From assembly GCA_024235995.1 (NCBI GenBank), contig JACKLI010000001.1:1984001-2048000 (forward strand): a stretch of DNA of 64,000 bases, in the 5' to 3' direction. Below, piece by piece: positions 1-9,193 of the stretch. The notes below the pieces were generated by a model. That model saw only the letters and a program-made list of their open reading frames with translations. It did no database searches and had not been told where the DNA came from. The DNA comes from Burkholderiaceae bacterium (GTDB lineage: Bacteria; Pseudomonadota; Gammaproteobacteria; Burkholderiales; Burkholderiaceae_C). Position numbers and translations under genes: made by a program. Positions within the stretch are counted from its first letter, which is position 1. The number at the start of each line of letters is the position of its first letter.

Positions 1-1
1 G

Positions 2-145
2 GCCTCGCTGATGGCCGCCGTGCAGCCGGCCGACACCAAGGCTCTGTACTTCGTCGCGCGCGGCGACGGCTCCAGCCACTTCAGCCCCACGCTGGACGAG
101 CACAATCGGGCGGTCAACAAGTACCAGCGCGGAGGGGGCAACTGA
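2..145 (+). CDS. mltG: Endolytic murein transglycosylase MltG, C-terminal end (partial)
   Basis: Only the last 47 codons are in the window; the gene begins upstream. MltG is an inner-membrane lytic transglycosylase that cleaves nascent peptidoglycan strands. The visible tail carries the family C-terminal pattern: an [14 protein letters not shown] stretch followed by [13 protein letters not shown], comparable to the usual YFVA-G-GxHxF...TLxEHNxxV ending. Its TGA stop overlaps the ATG of the thymidylate kinase gene by one base (TGATG), so the two are probably translationally coupled. mltG-tmk-holB is a common proteobacterial gene order. The catalytic glutamate lies outside the window and could not be checked. 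Confidence 0.85.
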   Translation, partial: ASLMAAVQPADTKALYFVARGDGSSHFSPTLDEHNRAVNKYQRGGGN

Positions 146-801
146 TGGCGGGCACGGGCCTGTTCTTGACATTCGAGGGCATCGACGGGGCTGGCAAATC
201 GACCCACATCCAGGCTCTGGCCGATGCCTTTCGCGCCGCCGGCCGCGCCGTGGTGCTCACGCGCGAGCCCGGCGGCACGCCGCTGGCCGAAAAAATCCGC
301 CAACTGGCCCTGCACGACGCCATGGACGCGCTGACCGAGGCCCTGCTGATGTTCGCCGCCCGGCGCGACCACGTTCGCCAGGTCATCGTGCCGGCGCTGG
401 CGCGCGGCGCGGTGGTGCTGTGCGACCGCTTCACCGACGCCACCTTCGCCTACCAGGGCGGCGGGCGCGGCTTCGACTGGGATTCGCTCTTGATTCTGGA
501 GCGCCTTGCGCAGACTCTGAGCGGGCCAGAGGCCGATTCGATTCAAAAAACCGTGCTGCAGCCGGATTTGACCCTGTGGTTCGACCTGCCGCCCGCCGTG
601 GCCGCCCGGCGCCTGGCTGCGGCGCGCGAGCCCGACCGCTTCGAGGCCCAGCCCACCGCCTTCTTCGAGGCCGTGCGCGCCGGCTACGCCCGGCGTGCGC
701 GGGAGGACGCCGCGCGCTTTGCCCGCATCGACGCCGACCAGCCCCTGGCCGCCGTCGGCCAGGCCGTGCATGCGGCCGTGCAGGCCCGGGGGTGGTTGTG
801 A
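145..801 (+). CDS. tmk: Thymidylate kinase
   Basis: Cytoplasmic enzyme phosphorylating dTMP to dTDP with ATP, needed for DNA synthesis. The 218-residue product has the P-loop GIDGAGKST at residues 12-20, the DRF motif at about 94-96 and a RxPDRFE-type lid region near 170. The length is slightly above the usual 205-215 because residues of about 122-136, between the alpha-helical ERL segment and [12 protein letters not shown], are encoded by a 42-bp repeat (510-551) also found in the ABC-F gene of this window. The start is coupled to mltG (one-base overlap) and the stop overlaps the GTG of holB by three bases. Identity is secure; the functional effect of the inserted segment is unknown. Confidence 0.96.
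   Translation: MAGTGLFLTFEGIDGAGKSTHIQALADAFRAAGRAVVLTREPGGTPLAEKIRQLALHDAMDALTEALLMFAARRDHVRQVIVPALARGAVVLCDRFTDATFAYQGGGRGFDWDSLLILERLAQTLSGPEADSIQKTVLQPDLTLWFDLPPAVAARRLAAAREPDRFEAQPTAFFEAVRAGYARRAREDAARFARIDADQPLAAVGQAVHAAVQARGWL
510..551 (+). repeat. 42-bp dispersed repeat inside tmk
   Basis: This segment matches 36845-36886 (reverse strand) over its full 42 bases, with 34 identities by hand alignment, including the shared core ATTCGATTCAAAAAAC. In tmk it is read in a different frame than in the ABC-F gene, so the similarity is at DNA level, not a protein motif. Confidence 0.7.
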
Positions 802-1799
802 GCGAGGCCCTGGCCCCCTGGACCGCGCGCCAGCTGCAGGCCCTGCTGGCGCAGCGCGGCCACGCCTGGCTGCTGCAGGGGCCCTCGGGCCTGGGCCAGT
901 TCGAGCTGGCCCTCGCCATGGTGCGGGCCTGGCTGTGTGATCAGCCCACGCCGCAAGGCGCCTGCGGCCATTGCCCCAGCTGCCACGGCATCGACGTGCA
1001 CGCCCACCCCGACCTGGTGGTGCTGATGCCCGAGACCGAGATGCTGGCGCGCGGCTGGCCGCTGCCCGAGCGGGCGCAGGCCGAGATCGACGACAAGAAG
1101 CGCAAGCCCAGCCGCGACATCCGGGTCGACGCCATGCGCGAGGCGATCGAATTTGCCCAGCGCACCAGCGGGCGCGGGCGCGGCAAGGCGCTGCTGATCT
1201 ACCCGGCCGAGCGCATGAACGCGGTCACCGCCAACGCCCTGCTCAAGACGCTGGAAGAGCCCCCGGGCGACGCCCGCTTCGTGCTGGCCAGCGACGCCGC
1301 GCACCTGCTGCTGCCCACCATCCGCAGCCGCTGCCAGGCCCACACCCTGGCCTGGCCCGCCGAGGCCGAAGCCCTGGCCTGGCTGGCAGGGCAGGGCGTG
1401 GCCGCTGCGGCCGCCCCTGGCCTGCTGCGCGCCGCTGGCGGTCGGCCGGCCGCCGCGCTGGCCCTGGCGGGCGAGGCTGACGGCGCCCGCGCCTGGGCCG
1501 AGCTGCCGCAGGCCCTGAGCCGGGGCGACGCCAGCGCCCTGGCCGGCCTGCCCGTGCCGGAGGCCGTGGCGCGCCTGCAAAAGCTGTGCCACGACCTGCT
1601 GGCGCGGCAGGTGGGCGCGCCGCCGCGCTTTTTCGACGCCGCCGACCTGCCCGCGCGCGCGCTGTCGCCGGCGGCGCTCACGCGCTGGTGGAAGCAGCTG
1701 GCCGAGTCTGCGCGCAGCGCCGAGCATCCGCTGAACCCCGGTTTGGTGACGGAATTCCTGGCCAATGCCGCGCGTCAGGCCCTAAACTCCAGGCCCTGA
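798..1799 (+). CDS. holB: DNA polymerase III delta' subunit
   Basis: Clamp-loader subunit that helps load the beta sliding clamp on primed DNA. I chose GTG at 798 because it gives a 333-residue protein of normal size, starting SEALAPW, and overlaps the tmk stop (GTGA). Visible marks are a degenerate Walker A, GPSGLGQ at about 28-34, in which the usual Lys is Gln (delta' commonly does not bind ATP), the zinc-binding pattern C47-x8-C56-x2-C59-x2-C62, the [11 protein letters not shown] motif and the SRC motif of clamp-loader AAA+ proteins. It sits between tmk and a PilZ gene, the usual order in beta- and gammaproteobacteria. An upstream extension to 420 is open but has no family similarity. Confidence 0.95.
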   Translation: MSEALAPWTARQLQALLAQRGHAWLLQGPSGLGQFELALAMVRAWLCDQPTPQGACGHCPSCHGIDVHAHPDLVVLMPETEMLARGWPLPERAQAEIDDKKRKPSRDIRVDAMREAIEFAQRTSGRGRGKALLIYPAERMNAVTANALLKTLEEPPGDARFVLASDAAHLLLPTIRSRCQAHTLAWPAEAEALAWLAGQGVAAAAAPGLLRAAGGRPAAALALAGEADGARAWAELPQALSRGDASALAGLPVPEAVARLQKLCHDLLARQVGAPPRFFDAADLPARALSPAALTRWWKQLAESARSAEHPLNPGLVTEFLANAARQALNSRP

Positions 1800-1823
1800 A
1801 GGCTTTTCCGCCTCCGGCAACCC

Positions 1824-2204
1824 ATGTCCACCTCGTCCTCCACGCCAAGCGCCATCCCGCAGGTCGCCCGGCCCAGCGTCATCCAGCTGGCCATCAAGGA
1901 AAAGGCAGCCCTGCACGCCGCCTACATCCCCGCCTTCAGCGAGGGCGGCATCTTCGTGCCCAGCGCGCGCGAACACCGCCTGGGCGACGAGATCTACGTG
2001 CTGCTGACCCTGCTGGACGACCCGCAGCGCTACCCGGTGGCGGGCAAGGTGGCCTGGATCACGCCCGCGCGCGCCCCGGGCCACCGCACCCAGGGCGTGG
2101 GCATCCGCTTTCCCAAGGACGAGAAGTCCGAGCAGCTCAAGGCCAAGATCGAGCAGCTGCTGGGCGCCTCGCTCGGTTCCGATCGGTCGACGCAGACGTT
2201 CTGA
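1824..2204 (+). CDS. pilZ: PilZ-domain protein (type IV pilus associated type)
   Basis: A 126-residue single-domain PilZ protein, 24 bases after holB. In related bacteria the holB-adjacent PilZ acts in type IV pilus assembly rather than as a strong cyclic-di-GMP receptor. In keeping with that, I see no RxxxR motif at the N-terminus, while the beta-barrel features YIPAFSEGGIFVPS, a LGDEIYVLLTL strand, a GKVAWITP strand and GVGIRFP are present. The first 20 residues are Ser/Thr/Pro-rich and probably disordered. Its location between holB and tatD is conserved in many proteobacteria. A pilus role is inferred from context; another gene here (PilT/PilU-like) supports that the organism makes such pili. 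Confidence 0.85.
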   Translation: MSTSSSTPSAIPQVARPSVIQLAIKEKAALHAAYIPAFSEGGIFVPSAREHRLGDEIYVLLTLLDDPQRYPVAGKVAWITPARAPGHRTQGVGIRFPKDEKSEQLKAKIEQLLGASLGSDRSTQTF

Positions 2205-2242
2205 GACGTTCCGGGCTCGGTGGCGGTACCATCGCGGGCCGC

Positions 2243-3049
2243 ATGTTCACCGATTCCCACTGCCACCTCACTTTCCCTGAACTCGCGGCCGACTGGCCCG
2301 CCATCCGCGCGGCCATGGCCGCCGCCCAGGTCACGCGCGCGCTGTGCATCAGCACCACCATGGAGGAGTTTCCCCAGGTGCAGGCGCTGGCCGCGCAGCA
2401 CGACAACCTGTGGGCCACGGTGGGCGTGCACCCCGACAGCGAGGACGTGCACGAGCCCGGCGTGGCCGAGCTGGTGGCGGCCGCGGCCCAGCCCAAGGTG
2501 GTGGCCATCGGCGAGACGGGCCTGGACTACTACCAGATGGACGAGCGCAAGGGCGGCCGCGGCGTGGCCGATCTGGACTGGCAGCGCGCGCGCTTTCGCA
2601 CCCACATCCGGGCGGCGCGCCAAGCGCGGCTGCCGCTGGTCATCCACACCCGCGCCGCCTCCGCCGACACCCTGGCCATCCTGGACGAGGAGGGCGAGGA
2701 CGGCCGCGCGGGCAGCGCCGGCGGCGTGTTCCACTGCTTCACCGAAAGCGCCGAGGTGGCGCGCGCCGCACTGCAGCGGGGCTTCTACATCTCGTTTTCA
2801 GGCATCGTCACCTTCAAGAGCGCGCGCGAGCTGCAGGCCGTGGCCGCCTGGGTGCCCGAGGACCGGCTGCTGATCGAGACCGACTCGCCCTACCTGGCGC
2901 CGGTGCCCTTTCGCGGCAAGACCAACACCCCCGCGCTGGTGCCCCACGTGGCCGCGCGCCTGGCCGAGCTGCGCGGTGTGAGCGTGCAGCGCATCGCCCA
3001 GGTCACCAGCGACAACTTCACGCGGCTGTTTGCTCGGGTGGCGGCATGA
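2243..3049 (+). CDS. TatD-family metal-dependent hydrolase/deoxyribonuclease
   Basis: A 268-residue amidohydrolase-fold protein of the TatD family (YcfH type, the one beside holB). Members are metal-dependent 3'-5' nucleases acting on DNA. The start at ATG 2243 gives the expected N-terminus MFTDSHCHL with the HxH metal site at residues 6 and 8. Further ligands are the Glu of GETGLDYY, the His of VIHTR, the His of FHCFTE and the Asp of ETDSPYLAP near residue 214. Its last bases overlap the ATG of the ankyrin gene (ATGA), suggesting coupled translation. The family is certain; the exact substrate is not shown by sequence. Confidence 0.93.
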   Translation: MFTDSHCHLTFPELAADWPAIRAAMAAAQVTRALCISTTMEEFPQVQALAAQHDNLWATVGVHPDSEDVHEPGVAELVAAAAQPKVVAIGETGLDYYQMDERKGGRGVADLDWQRARFRTHIRAARQARLPLVIHTRAASADTLAILDEEGEDGRAGSAGGVFHCFTESAEVARAALQRGFYISFSGIVTFKSARELQAVAAWVPEDRLLIETDSPYLAPVPFRGKTNTPALVPHVAARLAELRGVSVQRIAQVTSDNFTRLFARVAA

Positions 3050-3717
3050 AACGCGCGGCCTTCCTCAAGACCTTTAGCCTGCTGCTGGGCCTGGGCGCGC
3101 TGGCGCCGGCCTGGGCCTACGACAGCGGCGACTTCTTTCGCGCCATCCTGCAGGACAACGACGGCGCCATGCGCCGCATCCTGGAGGACGGGTTCGACCC
3201 CAACACCAAGAACGAAAAAGGCGTGCCCGGCCTGTACCTGGCGCTGCAGGAGGACTCGATGAAGGTCGCCCGCCTGCTCGTGGCCTCGCGCCGCACCCGG
3301 GGCGAGCAGCGCAACGCCAAGGACGAGAGCGTGCTGATGATGGCCGCCTACAAGGGCGATCTGGACATCGCGCGCGCGCTGATCGACAAGGATGCCGACG
3401 TCAACAAGCCGGGCTGGACGCCGCTGCACTACGCCGCCACCAAGGGCCACCTGAGGATGATGGACCTGCTGCTGGAGCACTACGCCTTCATCGACGCCCA
3501 GGCGCCCAACGGCAACACGCCGCTGATGATGGCCGCCTTCTACAGCACGCCCGAAGCCGTCAAGCTGCTGATCGAAGCGGGCGCCGACCTGAACCTGCGC
3601 AACAGCGCCGGCAAGGCGGCGCTGGACCTGGCGCAGATGAGCAACCACCGCAATTCGGCCGATCTGATCATTGAGGCGCTGCGCCGCGCCCAGGGCGTGC
3701 CGCGCGGCCAGTGGTGA
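3046..3717 (+). CDS. Exported ankyrin-repeat protein
   Basis: A 223-residue protein with an N-terminal signal peptide (KR followed by a hydrophobic stretch and cleavage likely after AWA at about residue 24), so probably periplasmic. The mature part is made of ankyrin repeats; TPLHYAATKGHLRMMDLLLEH and NTPLMMAAFYSTPEAVKLL are the clearest units, with more degenerate repeats before and after. Ankyrin repeats mediate protein binding, and no catalytic domain is visible. The start overlaps the tatD stop by four bases, and gene pairs of tatD with an exported ankyrin protein are seen in Burkholderiales. The partner is unknown. Confidence 0.88.
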   Translation: MKRAAFLKTFSLLLGLGALAPAWAYDSGDFFRAILQDNDGAMRRILEDGFDPNTKNEKGVPGLYLALQEDSMKVARLLVASRRTRGEQRNAKDESVLMMAAYKGDLDIARALIDKDADVNKPGWTPLHYAATKGHLRMMDLLLEHYAFIDAQAPNGNTPLMMAAFYSTPEAVKLLIEAGADLNLRNSAGKAALDLAQMSNHRNSADLIIEALRRAQGVPRGQW

Positions 3718-3758
3718 GGCATGAGGGCGGAAGATCGAATATTCTTGCCATATGTTGG

Positions 3759-3772
3759 TCGATGAGCATCGA
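3759..3772. promoter_or_regulatory. Candidate operator of the VapBC-type pair
   Basis: A perfect inverted repeat TCGATG-AG-CATCGA lies 9 bases before the antitoxin ATG, flanked by an outer TTCTT...AAGAA pair. AbrB/MazE-fold antitoxins usually repress their own operon through such palindromes; the role here is inferred from position. Confidence 0.5.
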
Positions 3773-3780
3773 GTAAGAAC

Positions 3781-3993
3781 ATGACTTTCACCGCCACGCT
3801 GTCGAGCAAGTTCCAGATCTCCATTCCCAAGGCCGTGCGCGAAGAGCAGCACTGGCAGGCCGGGCAGGAGTTCGTGTTCATCCCCAAGGGCAAGGGCGTG
3901 CTCGTCATGCCCTTGCCTGAGCTGAGCCAATTGGCCGGCATCGCCAAGGATGCCCGCAAGGACGGTTATCGCGACCGCAAGGACCGCTACTGA
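3781..3993 (+). CDS. vapB: AbrB/MazE-family antitoxin (VapB type)
   Basis: A 70-residue DNA-binding antitoxin. The N-terminal 50 residues form a SpoVT/AbrB swapped-hairpin domain: TATLSSKFQISIPKAVREE is the classic 'sskgQitiPkavRe' pattern. The charged tail KDARKDGYRDRKDRY would bind the toxin. Its TGA overlaps the ATG of the PIN toxin by one base, the standard arrangement for translational coupling. It probably represses its own promoter; a palindrome lies immediately upstream. The antitoxin role is inferred from fold and pairing. Confidence 0.9.
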   Translation: MTFTATLSSKFQISIPKAVREEQHWQAGQEFVFIPKGKGVLVMPLPELSQLAGIAKDARKDGYRDRKDRY

Positions 3994-4382
3994 TGGCACC
4001 GCCCCTGCGGGTCGTCGATACCTCGGCCTGGATCGAGTGGCTCGTTGGCAGCGCACTGGGTCGCAGGCTGGGCCGGGAGATTCCCGACAAGCCGCAGTGC
4101 ATCGTGCCCACCATCGTGCAGTTGGAGCTGTCCAAGTGGCTGGTGCGCGAAGTGGGTGAAGAGCGGGCGGACCAGGTGATCGCCTACACGCAAAAATGCG
4201 TGGTCGTGCCGCTGGACACGGCCATCGCCTTGCTGGCCGCCGACCTGCACCGAGAGCACAAGCTGGCCACCGCCGATGCCATCGTGTATGCCACGGCTCT
4301 CCACCACCGCGCCGAGCTGCTGACTTGCGACGCTCACTTCGAGCGCCTACCGGGGGTGGTGTTCTTTGCAAAGAGCGAATAG
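3993..4382 (+). CDS. vapC: PIN-domain ribonuclease toxin (VapC type)
   Basis: A 129-residue PIN-domain protein, predicted to be an Mg2+-dependent RNase that inhibits translation until bound by the antitoxin. Acidic active-site positions are visible: D9 in VVDTSAWIEW, the Glu of QLELSKW near 51, the Asp of TADAIVYATAL near 93 and the Asp of LTCDAHF near 112. Full length and intact frame suggest a working toxin. Located between housekeeping blocks, so it may be a later insertion. A second PIN gene lies at the right end of the window, so the genome carries more than one such toxin. Confidence 0.92.
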   Translation: MAPPLRVVDTSAWIEWLVGSALGRRLGREIPDKPQCIVPTIVQLELSKWLVREVGEERADQVIAYTQKCVVVPLDTAIALLAADLHREHKLATADAIVYATALHHRAELLTCDAHFERLPGVVFFAKSE

Positions 4383-4483
4383 GAGCCCCATGCCGAGACC
4401 TTGGCAGCTTCAGCGTAAAATCTGAGCCTTCGGGTGCCCTGGGCACCGCACCAGCACAAGAGCGAGAAAGGCAGCGACGGGTT

Positions 4484-4522
4484 ATGACACCGCGAACTTA
4501 CCGGGCCACCTCCATGGTTTGA
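4484..4522 (+). CDS. Possible threonine-containing leader peptide of thrS
   Basis: A 12-codon open frame, MTPRTYRATSMV, with three threonine codons, followed 48 bases later by an intrinsic terminator and then thrS. This is the layout of an amino-acid attenuator leader. A purine-rich AAAGG lies 12 bases upstream as a weak ribosome site. Three of twelve Thr is suggestive, not overwhelming, and I could not test conservation. A CCGCG segment downstream of the frame (near 4542) could pair with CGCGG in the left arm of the terminator and act as an antiterminator. Confidence 0.35.
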   Translation: MTPRTYRATSMV

Positions 4523-4570
4523 GACCGTTCGTCCCCGCGGCCTGGCTTGCACGGCCAGCCCCCTGCATCG

Positions 4571-4597
4571 AAAGCGCGGTCCGGACCGCGCTTTTTT
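4571..4597 (+). terminator. Intrinsic terminator in the thrS leader
   Basis: AAAGCGCGG and CCGCGCTTT form a strong stem around TCCGGA, followed by six T. It lies between the toxin gene and thrS, about 50 bases before the thrS start, so it either ends upstream transcripts or serves as an attenuator for thrS. Confidence 0.8.
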
Positions 4598-4645
4598 GTT
4601 GACTTTCCGGCTCTGCGCCCAGAGCCCCATTGACGGAGCATTCAC

Positions 4646-6553
<1,908 letters not shown>

Positions 6554-6587
6554 TTTTCATCAAAATTGTGCTTTAGTCCGCGTCATA

Positions 6588-6618
6588 CGGGCGGCTATAG
6601 CTATTTTTTTAATAGCGT
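6588..6618. repeat. AT-rich intergenic repeat (TATAGCTATT...AATAGCG type)
   Basis: Between thrS and infC, a hairpin-forming GGCTATAGCTATTTTTTTAA-type stretch departs sharply from the local base composition. It resembles the other TAGC/GCTA-bounded intergenic elements of this window (near 51925, 56220 and 63720). The family assignment is by eye. Confidence 0.45.
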
Positions 6619-6639
6619 TTGACTTGAGGAACCGATACC

Positions 6640-7260
6640 ATCGCTACCAATTTCCGTGACCGCCGCCATCGTGAGGAGCGCGCGCATCGCCTGAACCGAG
6701 AAATCATGGCGCCCGAAGTGCGCCTGAACGGCCCCGACAACGAACCGCTGGGCATCGTGCCCATCCAGGAGGCCCTGCGCATGGCGGGCGAGCTGGACGT
6801 CGATCTGGTCGAGATCGCCGCCACTGCGGTTCCGCCCGTCTGCCGCCTGATGGACTACGGCAAGTTCAAGTACCAGGAGCAGAAGAAGGCGGCCGAGGCC
6901 AAGGCCAAGCAGACGGTCATCGAGATCAAGGAAGTGAAGTTCCGCCCGGCCACCGATGACGGCGACTACAACATCAAGCTGCGCAACATCCGCCGCTTTC
7001 TGGCCGATGGCGACAAGATCAAGGTCACGCTGCGCTTTCGCGGCCGCGAGATCACGCACCAGGAGCTGGGCATGGCCCTGCTCGACCGCGTGCGCGCCGA
7101 CCTGGCCGACTCCATCGTGGTCGAGCAGTTTCCCAAGCTGGAGGGCCGCCAGATGATCATGATGCTGGCGCCGGCGCGCAAGAAGGCCGGCGGCAGCGCC
7201 CCGGCCAAGGCGGTGGCCCCGGCGGGCGAGGAGACGGCCACGCCGGCATCGGCCGGCTGA
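6640..7260 (+). CDS. infC: Translation initiation factor IF-3 (non-standard ATC start)
   Basis: IF-3 binds the 30S subunit, prevents subunit joining and checks start codon and initiator tRNA. The first in-frame ATG (6706) would remove the conserved N-terminal segment [21 protein letters not shown]. That segment is in frame back to an ATC at 6640, preceded at 9 bases by the ribosome site GAGGA, so I place the start there (206 residues). Rare start codons on infC are the known basis of IF-3 autoregulation (AUU in E. coli). The body has [17 protein letters not shown] and the C-terminal KEVKFRP...GDYNIK and [14 protein letters not shown] motifs. The C-terminal tail is Ala/Pro-rich and longer than in E. 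coli. Confidence 0.93.
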   Translation: MATNFRDRRHREERAHRLNREIMAPEVRLNGPDNEPLGIVPIQEALRMAGELDVDLVEIAATAVPPVCRLMDYGKFKYQEQKKAAEAKAKQTVIEIKEVKFRPATDDGDYNIKLRNIRRFLADGDKIKVTLRFRGREITHQELGMALLDRVRADLADSIVVEQFPKLEGRQMIMMLAPARKKAGGSAPAKAVAPAGEETATPASAG

Positions 7261-7280
7261 CGTCGACGTGTGAAGCATTG

Positions 7281-7366
7281 GCCGGGCACGCCCGGCGAAC
7301 GGGCAGACTGGAAGGTCTGCCGCAAGAAGTGGCTCGGGGCCGATCAAGGGCGCAACGGTGTTGCGC
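7281..7366 (+). promoter_or_regulatory. Three consecutive hairpins before rpmI
   Basis: The infC-rpmI gap holds three perfect short stems: GCCGGGC/GCCCGGC (7281-7296), GCAGAC/GTCTGC (7303-7320) and GCGCAA/TTGCGC (7350-7366). None is followed by a T run. In other bacteria the rpmI-rplT message is autoregulated by L20 binding a structured leader; this array could serve that, which is inference. Confidence 0.4.
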
Positions 7367-7403
7367 ACGCCTCGCGAGCACAAATCAAAAAGGAGCATGT
7401 CAC

Positions 7404-7607
7404 ATGCCCAAGATGAAGACCAAGAGCAGCGCGAAAAAGCGTTTTCGCGTTCGTCCCGGTGGCACCGTCAAGCGCGGTCAAGCCTTCAAGCGTCACATCC
7501 TGACCAAGAAGACCACCAAGAACAAGCGCCATCTGCGTGGAGCGGTGAATGTGCATGAGACCAACATGGGTCACATGGCGCAGATGCTGCCCTTTGCCGG
7601 CCTTTGA
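7404..7607 (+). CDS. rpmI: 50S ribosomal protein L35
   Basis: Small basic large-subunit protein, 67 residues, starting [15 protein letters not shown], the standard bacterial L35 N-terminus, with [14 protein letters not shown] and KRHLRG following. The start is fixed by family match and by AAGGAG ending 9 bases upstream; a nearer ATG at 7396 is out of frame. Second gene of the infC-rpmI-rplT ribosomal operon, 27 bases before rplT. Length and sequence are normal. Confidence 0.97.
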   Translation: MPKMKTKSSAKKRFRVRPGGTVKRGQAFKRHILTKKTTKNKRHLRGAVNVHETNMGHMAQMLPFAGL

Positions 7608-7634
7608 TCAACCGACGAACCAGGAGAAAACGAC

Positions 7635-7991
7635 ATGCCTCGCGTCAAACGTGGTGTAACCGCCCGTGCTCGTCACAAGAAGATTCTCGCCCTGGCCAAG
7701 GGTTTCCGCGGCCGCCGCAAGAACGTCTTTCGCGTCGCCAAACAGGCGGTGATGAAGGCAGGCCAGTACGCCTACCGTGATCGCCGCAACAAAAAGCGCG
7801 TCTTCCGCCGCCTGTGGATCGCCCGCATCAACGCCGCCGCGCGGGAATGCGGCATCACCTACAGCCAGTTCATCAATGGCATGAGCAAGGCCGGCATCGA
7901 GCTGGACCGCAAGGTACTGGCCGACCTGGCCGTGCACGACAAGGCCGCTTTTGCCGGCATCGTCGAGCAGGCCAAGGCCAAGCTGGCCTGA
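7635..7991 (+). CDS. rplT: 50S ribosomal protein L20
   Basis: Large-subunit assembly protein that binds 23S rRNA and, in studied bacteria, its own leader mRNA. The 118-residue product begins [18 protein letters not shown] and contains the long basic helix region [32 protein letters not shown] and the [17 protein letters not shown] segment, all typical. AGGAG precedes the ATG. It closes the ribosomal part of the operon; a hairpin with five T follows before pheS, which may allow separate control of pheST. Confidence 0.98.
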   Translation: MPRVKRGVTARARHKKILALAKGFRGRRKNVFRVAKQAVMKAGQYAYRDRRNKKRVFRRLWIARINAAARECGITYSQFINGMSKAGIELDRKVLADLAVHDKAAFAGIVEQAKAKLA

Positions 7992-8046
7992 TTCAGGCGC
8001 CGCCGCGCAATACTCTTGTTGTAATAGCGTCTTGCGCTGGTGGTTC

Positions 8047-8082
8047 AAGGGGTTGAGGCCGCTTTGGCTTCAATCCCTTTTT
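8047..8082 (+). terminator. Terminator-like hairpin between rplT and pheS
   Basis: AAGGGGTTGAGGCC and GGCTTCAATCCCTT pair over 14 positions (two G-T pairs) around GCTTT, with five T at the 3' end. It probably ends the infC-rpmI-rplT transcript or attenuates pheST. Confidence 0.75.
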
Positions 8083-8110
8083 CATTTCGCATTTTTCAGT
8101 GGCTGCCCTC

Positions 8111-9181
8111 ATGACCGCGATCGCCCCACCCAGTGACCTTGCCGAGCTGGTGCACAGCGCCACCGAGCGCTTTGCGCAAAGCGCCACCCCTGCCGAGCTG
8201 GAAAACGCCAAGGCGCAGTTCCTGGGCAAGGCCGGCCGCGTGACCGAGCTGATGAAGGGCCTGGGCCAACTCGGCATCGACGAGAAGAAGTCGCGTGGCG
8301 CCGCCATCAACCAGGCCAAGCAGGCCATCGAGGCCGCGCTGGGCGCGCGCCGCCAGGCGCTGCAGGACGCCGAGCTGGCGCAGCAGCTGCAGGCCGAGGC
8401 ACTGGACGTGACCTTGCCCGGCCGCGAGCGCGGCATGGGTGGCCTGCACCCGATCTCGCGCGCCTGGGAGCGCATCGAGCAGGTGTTTGCCAGCATGGGC
8501 TTCGACATCGCCGACGGCCCCGAGATCGAGAGCGACTGGTTCAACTTCACCGCGCTGAACAACCCGCCCAACCACCCGGCGCGTTCGATGCAGGACACCT
8601 TCTACGTTGACCTCAGCGGCGAGGACGGTCAGCCGTTTTGCCTGCGCACCCACACCAGCCCGATGCAGATCCGCTACGCCACGGCGCATGCCAAAAAGCA
8701 CGCCGAGCAGCTTGCGCGCGGTGAGATGAGCGAGATCCGTGTCATCGCGCCCGGGCGCACCTACCGCGTGGACAACGACGCCACGCACTCGCCCATGTTC
8801 CACCAGGTCGAGGGCCTGTGGCTGGGCGAGAACGTGAGCTTCAAGGACCTGAAGGTCACCTACCTGAACTTCTGCAAGGCCTTCTTCGAGACCGATGACC
8901 TGATCCTGCGCTTTCGGCCCAGCTACTTCCCCTTTACCGAGCCCAGCGCCGAGATCGACATCCAGTTCTCGAGCGGCCCGCTGGCCGGCAAATGGCTGGA
9001 GGTGTCGGGCTCGGGCCAGGTGCACCCGCAGGTGGTGCGCAACATGGGGCTCGACCCCGAGCGCTTCATCGGCTTTGCCTTCGGCTCGGGCATCGACCGC
9101 CTGGCCATGCTGCGCTACGGCGTGAACGACTTGCGCCTGTTCTTCGAGGGCGACACCCGTTTCCTGAGCCAGTTTCGCTGA
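8111..9181 (+). CDS. pheS: Phenylalanine--tRNA ligase alpha subunit
   Basis: Catalytic subunit of the alpha2beta2 enzyme charging tRNA-Phe. The 356-residue chain has an N-terminal coiled coil (tRNA binding), then the class II core: [38 protein letters not shown], motif 2 in [14 protein letters not shown] and motif 3 in [18 protein letters not shown] chose ATG 8111; an in-frame GTG at 8099 would add four residues, and neither has a clear ribosome site. pheT follows after 12 bases. A terminator-like hairpin in the leader could couple expression to growth conditions. Confidence 0.97.
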   Translation: MTAIAPPSDLAELVHSATERFAQSATPAELENAKAQFLGKAGRVTELMKGLGQLGIDEKKSRGAAINQAKQAIEAALGARRQALQDAELAQQLQAEALDVTLPGRERGMGGLHPISRAWERIEQVFASMGFDIADGPEIESDWFNFTALNNPPNHPARSMQDTFYVDLSGEDGQPFCLRTHTSPMQIRYATAHAKKHAEQLARGEMSEIRVIAPGRTYRVDNDATHSPMFHQVEGLWLGENVSFKDLKVTYLNFCKAFFETDDLILRFRPSYFPFTEPSAEIDIQFSSGPLAGKWLEVSGSGQVHPQVVRNMGLDPERFIGFAFGSGIDRLAMLRYGVNDLRLFFEGDTRFLSQFR

Positions 9182-9193
9182 TCGAGGTCTTTC

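Noticed and set aside
7951..8136. A Phe/Trp-rich open frame across the pheS leader, possible leader peptide
   Set aside because: The Phe-rich part lies after the terminator-like hairpin and overlaps the pheS start, so it cannot act as a stalling site before the terminator.
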